A program made the position numbers and the translations under genes. 64,000 bases of DNA from Haemaphysalis longicornis. Taxonomy: Eukaryota > Arthropoda > Arachnida > Ixodida > Ixodidae. The stretch's first letter is position 1. Every line of letters starts with the position of its first letter. Location: the NCBI GenBank assembly GCA_013339765.2, contig JABSTR010001244.1, positions 3,348,001-3,412,000 of the forward strand. The letters are read 5' to 3'. Of this stretch, positions 58,879 to 64,000 are shown piece after piece. The notes beneath the pieces were generated by a model. That model was not told where the DNA came from. It worked only from the letters and a program-made list of their open reading frames with translations, and ran no database searches.

Positions 58879-59637
58879 CATCAGGTAGCCCAGAAAGCAT
58901 TGCTAGCGTTGATCGCCTTCATTTCCCTTCTCGTAACACGTCCAGGGGACGCATGTTCGATAAATGGCCCCATCCAGCAGAGCAGCATCCATGATGAAAC
59001 AAAACTAGGGAACAAAAGGGTTGTAGAAGCGGGAGAAGACAGCGCAGGTTCCGCACCGACGTGCACGAGGCACACGTCGCCTCAGCAGGGGTGCCGGCGA
59101 GAGCGGCGCTGGCGGCAAATGCGAATTAATGAACTTCCCCGAACACGCTCAGTGCCTCGCGCCGGGAAGTGCGTCCTCACTCGCTGGGAAGCAGCAAGGG
59201 CGGTGACCTCGCCCTTAACCAAATTTCCTCCCTGCCGTTCAGCGACGAAAGTGCGACCTTGTCCATGTGTGCACTCGGGGTCTCGGGCCCGCAGGAGTCC
59301 CTTCTATCAGTCGTTGCCGCCGACAGAGCGGCGCCGGCGAAGGTATCGGGAAATGTACCTTGGGCCTTTTTTTGTCTGGGGAAACTTTTTTTTTTTTTTG
59401 CTTCTGCTCCTTCACTGGTCCCCCGAAGCGCGTGGTAATCCTTAAAAAAATACTCCCCGTTATCCCTCCCTTGACGTTTCTAAGCTTGTACTCCATTCCC
59501 TATTCACCCTATAAGCATCCAGGAGAGCAAGCAGTGCACATCGTGATGATGGTACAATGGGCATGAGAATTCCGTAATGTACATAAGTACGTAAGTAGGA
59601 ATTAACGTACGAACTCGCTCATTTTTGCAGCGGAATT
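58878..59637. other. Anonymous stretch
   Basis: Begins after (TA)n with GTAGCCCAGAAAGC, a word shared with the repeats at 61218 and 62486, so the first few bases may be a scrap of that family. Frames of up to 181 codons (58900-59445) have no domain. Confidence 0.4.
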
Positions 59638-59876
59638 ACCCGCAATGGTGGCTCAGTGGCTATCGTGCTGCTGAGCACGAGGTCGCGGGTTCGATTCCCG
59701 GCCGCAGCGGCCGCTTTTTTGTTGGAGGCAAAAAGGCAAAAACGCCGTGTGTAGGAGATTTCGTCGCATGGTAAAGATACCTAGGTGGTAAAAATTAATC
59801 CGGAGCCCTCCACTACGGCGCGCCTCATCGCTTGCGTTGCGTCGGCGCGTTAAACCCTACAATCAATCAATCAATG
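59638..59876 (+). repeat. tRNA-derived SINE (Ruka-like), plus strand
   Basis: Head GGTGGCTCAGTGGCTATCG (A box) and GGTCGCGGGTTCGATTCCCG (B box), body with AATTAATCCGGAGCCCTCCA and GCGTTGCGTCGGCGCGTTAA, and an (AATC)n tail at about 59860-59875. Same family and order as 32060-32284 in opposite orientation; full length with a short tail. Pol III transcription from the internal boxes is expected. Confidence 0.85.
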
Positions 59877-60134
59877 CAGTGATCCAGACATACAGCATGC
59901 CTGGCTTAGAAGGGCATATTCTGGCTTTCCGATGACGCGGAGGTAAAGGAAATTCTTTTTTTTTTAAGTAGAGCTTTATATGACCAGGCGAAAGTAAAAT
60001 CCCACAGTCCAATGTACGCAAAAACGCATCCGGCGCAGCCCCATGCGCATGCACGAAGAAAAAAGAAAAACCGGGCTGCAGAAGACTTGGAAGTAATGGG
60101 AGAGAGATTGACTGGGTTTATCGATAACGTAGCT
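59877..60134. other. Anonymous stretch
   Basis: Nothing recognised apart from a short T run. Confidence 0.4.
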
Positions 60135-60185
60135 CGTTTCCCACTTGCCGGTCTCGCATCTACCGAGACCGGCAAGTGGGAAACG
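60135..60185. repeat. Perfect 22-bp hairpin with 7-nt loop
   Basis: CGTTTCCCACTTGCCGGTCT opens a 22-bp arm at 60135-60156 whose exact inverse occupies 60164-60185, with loop CATCTAC. No mismatch or bulge. Confidence 0.9.
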
Positions 60186-60950
60186 CGCATCGGGGGTAGC
60201 GAAAAAGAGCCCCTCTCGCAGCAGAGTGAGCGCGTAGCTAGTTACTACGGGATCACAGCATAGCTCAAGCGACAACGGCGGGCAAGGGCGATGGCGGTGC
60301 GGACGGTGCCTCACATTACAGCTCCGCTGGTTAGCCATCTGGATGGAGTGTATGGCTGCTTCTTTTTTTTTTTTTCGATACAAAACTTTCCAGTTTAGGC
60401 TTAGCGATGGTTGCCACATTTGGGGCTTCAATAGCATTCCAGCCTAAAAAGTACAGTGTTCTCGAAATATTGCTGACACTTTTGATTCCCATTTCCTGCT
60501 TTCAAACCTAATCCTTTCCGGTGAGTCAGTTATTATGTATATTATTTCATACTAAACATAATCTCGATCAACCCGCATTCAAAACGACGTCATACTGTAA
60601 ATTAACCGAGGCATTTCTGTTCCGGTGGCGTAATAAATGTGCTGCGCATCATGCGAAGCACGTCCCGTGCTCTGAAAAATGCGTCACAGAGGTGCGGTGA
60701 CGCATAGAAACACTGGCATAAAACTACCCGTGAATAATGGCAATTACGTAGGCACTTCTATCGTAACGTCGGCCACTCCGGTCGGAGACACAAGCTGGTT
60801 CAATCAGCTATGCCTTCGTGGATCGTAATTAGATCCCCCCCCCCCCCAGTCGTTACCTGCAGTTGCCTTGAATTTTTACATTTGTACACTTATATCCGTC
60901 ACCGAAAGTGGAACATAATTTCGTAATAAATTCGGCTAACCTAGAAAATA
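60186..60950. other. Anonymous stretch
   Basis: T12 run near 60363 and a C12 run near 60836. No coding or RNA signal recognised. Confidence 0.4.
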
Positions 60951-61081
60951 ATTTAGAAGACCGGTCCCCCGTCGAAACGTTAGAGAAAAAATATGTTTTC
61001 GCTAGTGACTATTCAATCGTATAGTTAACCGCATAGCCAGGAACCTTTTCTTTCCTCTCTCTCTCTCTCTCTCTCTCTCTT
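60951..61081 (+). repeat. Second copy of the CGTTAGA tail followed by (CT)n
   Basis: Diverged relative of 58758-58825, then CTCTCT repeats at about 61056-61080. Confidence 0.45.
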
Positions 61082-61120
61082 ATATCTATATATATATTTA
61101 TATATATATATATATATATT
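61082..61120. repeat. (TA)n tract
   Basis: TA array with TCTATA and TTTATA interruptions, left border of repeat unit A. Confidence 0.9.
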
Positions 61121-61445
61121 AATGACTACCGGGGAGAAGGTCCCCTTCTCCCCGTGTAGTCAGAGTGGCGCTGGCTCCACCCTCAAGCGTCAGATACACT
61201 TCTAGTAAATATAAATAGCCCAGAAAGCGAAGGAGAACACAGTCGCCCAGATAGCCGAATTGGTAAGGCATTCGAGATCTAATCGAAAGGCGTGGGTTCG
61301 GGCCCCACTCGGGGCGCGTGTTTTTCTTTCTTTCTTCTTTCCTTATATTAAAAAAAATCTTAACTTCATTAACCGTAGTAAAAAATAGAGCCTAACCACA
61401 CCCCTATGCCTCCTTTGGCGTTGTAGACTGCCGACCTATATTTCT

Positions 61446-61447
<2 letters not shown>
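61121..61447 (+). repeat. Unit A: tRNA-like-containing repeat between (TA)n tracts
   Basis: Starts TAATGACTACCGGGGAGAAG. It has a 5' part of about 120 bp (GAGTGGCGCTGGCT, TAGCCCAGAAAGCGAAGGAG), a tRNA-like segment (61245-61316), a T-rich pyrimidine spacer, and a 3' body (AGCCTAACCACACCCCTATG, CTTTGGCGTTGTAGACTGCC) ending in (TA)n. The 3' half recurs at 61897-62083 (inverted) and 62119-62306. The 5' part recurs before unit D at 62401. Confidence 0.75.
61245..61316 (+). repeat. tRNA-like segment of unit A
   Basis: GCCCAGATAGCCGAATTGGT gives acceptor strand and A box; GTGGGTTCGGGCCCCAC is an intact T arm. The anticodon stem TTCGA/TCGAA encloses GATCTAA, which lacks the universal T at position 33, and the acceptor has one mismatch. 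Read as a tRNA-derived repeat head, not a working tRNA gene. Confidence 0.65.

Positions 61448-61487
<40 letters not shown>
61448..61487. repeat. (TA)n tract
   Basis: Pure TA array between unit A and the first palindrome. Confidence 0.95.
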
Positions 61488-61491
<4 letters not shown>

Positions 61492-61753
61492 GAAAATAAG
61501 GTTGGCAGTCAAGAAAACCTCGGAAAGCAAAGGGGAGGTTGTGGTGGGTCATAGAAAGAGATGAAGACTTTTTTGAGTCGAAAAGAAAGTGGTGAAAAAA
61601 TGCCCGCCGGGTGGCGGGCAAAATCCCATTCGGCGGGCATTTTTTACCACTTTTCTTTTCGACTCAAAAAGTCTTCATCTCTTTCTATGACCCACCACAA
61701 CCTCCCCTTTGCTTTTCCGAGGTTTTCTTGACTGCCAACCCTTATTTTCTGTC
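61488..61753. repeat. Palindrome 1: head-to-head pair of the unit D 3' body
   Basis: Arms 61488-61609 and 61631-61753 are inverted copies of about 122 bp, differing mainly by one-base indels in homopolymers, around a 21-nt centre. Each arm reads, outward from the centre, CGGCGGGCATTTTTT, GACTCAAAAA, CTTTCTATGACCCACCACAA, GAGGTTTTCTTGACTGCC. The same body follows the tRNA-like head of unit D at 62580-62695. Both arms stop at the same place inside the 3' end of the tRNA-like head. (TA)n lies to the left and, after about 40 bp, to the right. Confidence 0.85.
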
Positions 61754-61764
61754 TTGTTTTCGCG

Positions 61765-61792
61765 GAGCCCCTCATTTCCCATTTTCTGATTC

Positions 61793-61856
<64 letters not shown>

Positions 61857-61887
61857 GAGAGAGAGAGAGTTAAGAAATGAGGGGCTC
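61765..61887. repeat. 14-bp inverted pair around a (TA)n tract
   Basis: GAGCCCCTCATTTC (61765-61778) is exactly inverted at 61874-61887. Between them lie a (TA)n array (61796-61850) and a GA-rich run, so this block joins palindromes 1 and 2 in a nested inverted layout. Confidence 0.75.
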
Positions 61888-61896
61888 GTTGAGGAA

Positions 61897-62303
61897 ATAC
61901 AGAAAGATAGGTCAGCAGTCTACGACGCCAAAGGAGGCATAGGGGTGTGGTTAGGCTCTTTCTTTTTCACTACGGTTAATTAGTAAACATTTTTTTAATA
62001 TACAGAAGAAAGAAAAACACGCGCCCAGAGTGGGGACCGAACCCACGCCTTTCGATTACATGTCGAATGCCTTACCAATTTGGCAATCTGGGCGACTGTG
62101 TTCTCCTTCACTTTCTGACCGAATTGGTAAGGCATTCGACATGTAATCGAAAGGCGTGGGTTCGGTCCCCACTCTGGGCGCGTGTTTTTCTTTCTTCTGT
62201 ATATTAAAAAAATGTTTACTTAATTAACCGTAGTGAAAAGAAAAGAGCCTAACCACACCCCTATGCGTCCTTTGGCGTCGTAGACTGCTGACCTATCTTT
62301 CTG

Positions 62304-62306
<3 letters not shown>
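61897..62306. repeat. Palindrome 2: head-to-head pair of the unit A 3' half
   Basis: Arms 61897-62083 (minus orientation) and 62119-62306 (plus) are inverted copies of about 187 bp with few differences, separated by 35 nt. The left arm continues on the minus strand through a full tRNA-like head and CAGTCGCCCAG into the 5' word CAGAAAGTGAAGG. The right copy begins at CCGAATTGGTAAGG, inside the head's A box. Both arms end at CTTTCTGTAT, next to TA-rich DNA on the right and a GA/TA block on the left. Confidence 0.88.
62022..62093 (-). repeat. tRNA-like segment with a complete cloverleaf (palindrome 2, left arm)
   Basis: On the minus strand the acceptor GCCCAGA pairs fully with TCTGGGC, and the T stem GTGGG/CCCAC encloses TTCGGTC. 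The anticodon stem TTCGA/TCGAA encloses CATGTAA: nominal anticodon TGT (Thr) but A instead of T at position 33. The D arm is short (GCC/GGC). No intron. A pseudo-tRNA head of a repeat is more likely than a functional tRNA. Confidence 0.6.
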
Positions 62307-62389
<83 letters not shown>

Positions 62390-62400
62390 TAAATATATAA
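62307..62400. repeat. (TA)n tract
   Basis: About 94 bp of TA repeats with single interruptions. Confidence 0.95.
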
Positions 62401-62817
<417 letters not shown>

Positions 62818-64000
62818 GGTAAGTAGAGACAGAGACACACGCGAAAAACATTAAAAAATAAAAGTTTACTGACGTTTCAGGAAGAGTCCTCTTTATTTAA
62901 GCTTTTACGTTATTTTGTGATAAGTAGCCCTTTCCCCTTCTTGCCCGCACATTTACCAGAATATATGCCGCGTTTTGTAAAGGACTGGCCCTGAATTCTC
63001 ACACAAAATATCGACAGATACTTCTTCGACAGTGTTCTGAACGTGCGATGTAGCAATGCTCACTTATTTCGCTGATTCCCGTCGCCTCGATCCCTCCCTT
63101 ATGCGACTCCTAGCATCACGTTTCTTCGCGTTTTTTGTGCCGCGTTCTCAGCTCTCCCGACCCGAAGAGAGGGAGAGAGAAAAAATGGCGGTCTTCCGAG
63201 GAGGCGGGAGACGTGCCCGCGAGGCGACGGCACTCCGCTGGGTGCCCTGCAAGATCGCAATTATCACCGCGCGGGGGCGGTGCACCCGGGGCTGCGAACG
63301 TGCAAGAATTAGCGCACCGAGCGGGTTCCCGCATTGACAAATGGCACCCGGGACCCCCAAGATGGAAGAGTCTTGTTTCAAGCCGGCGTGCTCCGAACAC
63401 TGGGCTTCTTCCAATGAGCGCTTCTTTTGTCTCTTCTCAGGAGCGAGCCGACGGCTTTCATCTATTTCTTGCCCCCATGCTCTTTCTTTTTCCTTCTCTT
63501 TTCTGTGTCTGAGAAGTGTTGGCAAGGATGTTCCTTTGTCCGACAGTGACCCCAGAGAAGCCGCGCATGACTGGGCAAGTTTTTACGAGTAAGCAAACAG
63601 TCGGGAACTGACATGATTCTGTCTGAGGCGCTGCTTGCACCATAAATAGTACGGAATAAGAATAAGTGAGGTTGGGGGGCAAATGGCAATTCATCTAGTT
63701 GTGAATTGCGGTTGTGAAGAAGCGTTTGAAGCAATGCGCTTATTTACATCGCCAGATGCGCCATTCCGCTTCCATGTTGGCAATGCCCGGCACTCCATGT
63801 ACTCATCCAGCGCCACCTACTGGCGTGCCTTTAATGCTCCCACTGTTCCCTTGAGTACCTAACCTCCGTGGCCTGCGGGCAGAGTCGCGCGGTTCTTACG
63901 TTTACTGCCTGGGCTCCGGTCCCGGCACTTCTGACGTTTTCTTTCAAAGTCTCACGTTTTTTCATTGTGGAATTGTTCTCTCAGATAAAATATGCGCGTC
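62818..64000. other. Anonymous stretch
   Basis: Starts with AAAGTTTACTGACGTTTCAG near 62868, wording I associate with tick retroelement ends but cannot place. Frames at 63.1-63.7 kb overlap on both strands and carry no domain. Confidence 0.35.

Noticed and set aside
58900..59445. 181-codon plus-strand frame
   Set aside because: No domain and mixed composition, crosses a T12 tract, and opposing frames are open too.

Overview
The window looks like repeat-dense, intron- or intergenic-type DNA from a hard tick (Ixodidae, Acari). This is inferred from the repeat types and not from a marker gene. Evidence: two tRNA-headed SINE copies of the kind I remember as Ruka-type in ticks, with (CAAT)n tails; a Penelope-like element with a GIY-YIG endonuclease; RTE, L1/Tx1-like, I-like and CR1/Jockey-like LINEs; many short terminal-inverted-repeat (TIR) elements; and abundant (TA)n and other microsatellites. 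I found no convincing host protein-coding gene, rRNA, CRISPR array or bacterial-style operon. Most open frames are short, GC-driven or microsatellite-encoded.

Layout. 1-4.5 kb: a TTAA-flanked element with 43-bp TIRs (1163-2846), followed by an internally deleted RTE-type LINE into which a 320-bp TIR element with a TTA target duplication has inserted. 4.5-13.5 kb: mostly anonymous DNA with a long-armed foldback (6340-6689), an adjoining cluster of AAGCGTG/CACGCTT motifs, and a 658-bp TIR element (8930-9587). 13.5-25.3 kb: a tRNA-like SINE fragment, a gag-like coiled-coil remnant on the minus strand, two almost identical 0.2-kb copies 4.26 kb apart, and a stretch at about 22.8-24.6 kb whose swollen homopolymers look like basecalling or consensus error. 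25.3-43 kb: long anonymous stretches interrupted by a SINE lodged between two (TTGA)n arrays, two consecutive LINE 3' ends, a TIR element with repeated GTCCCTTT motifs, and one unrecognised acidic-tailed open frame. 43-46.3 kb: a 5'-truncated Penelope-like element and a SINE scrap.

46.7-55.7 kb is the coding-rich part. A minus-strand L1/Tx1-like LINE (APE endonuclease remnant, reverse transcriptase, zinc knuckle) lies head to head with a nearly complete plus-strand I-like LINE (zinc-knuckle ORF1, then endonuclease, reverse transcriptase and RNase H in ORF2). The I-like ORFs meet at an ATGA stop-start overlap. Both LINEs are broken by a few stops and frameshifts, so they are relatively young but dead copies.

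56-64 kb: a possible solo LTR, a SINE, a perfect 22-bp hairpin, and the most unusual segment (61.1-62.8 kb). There, two families of tRNA-like-headed repeats sit between (TA)n tracts, and each family also occurs as a head-to-head palindrome with a very short spacer. This cluster, and the TTAA-flanked TIR element carrying a small open frame, are the best candidates for something undescribed.
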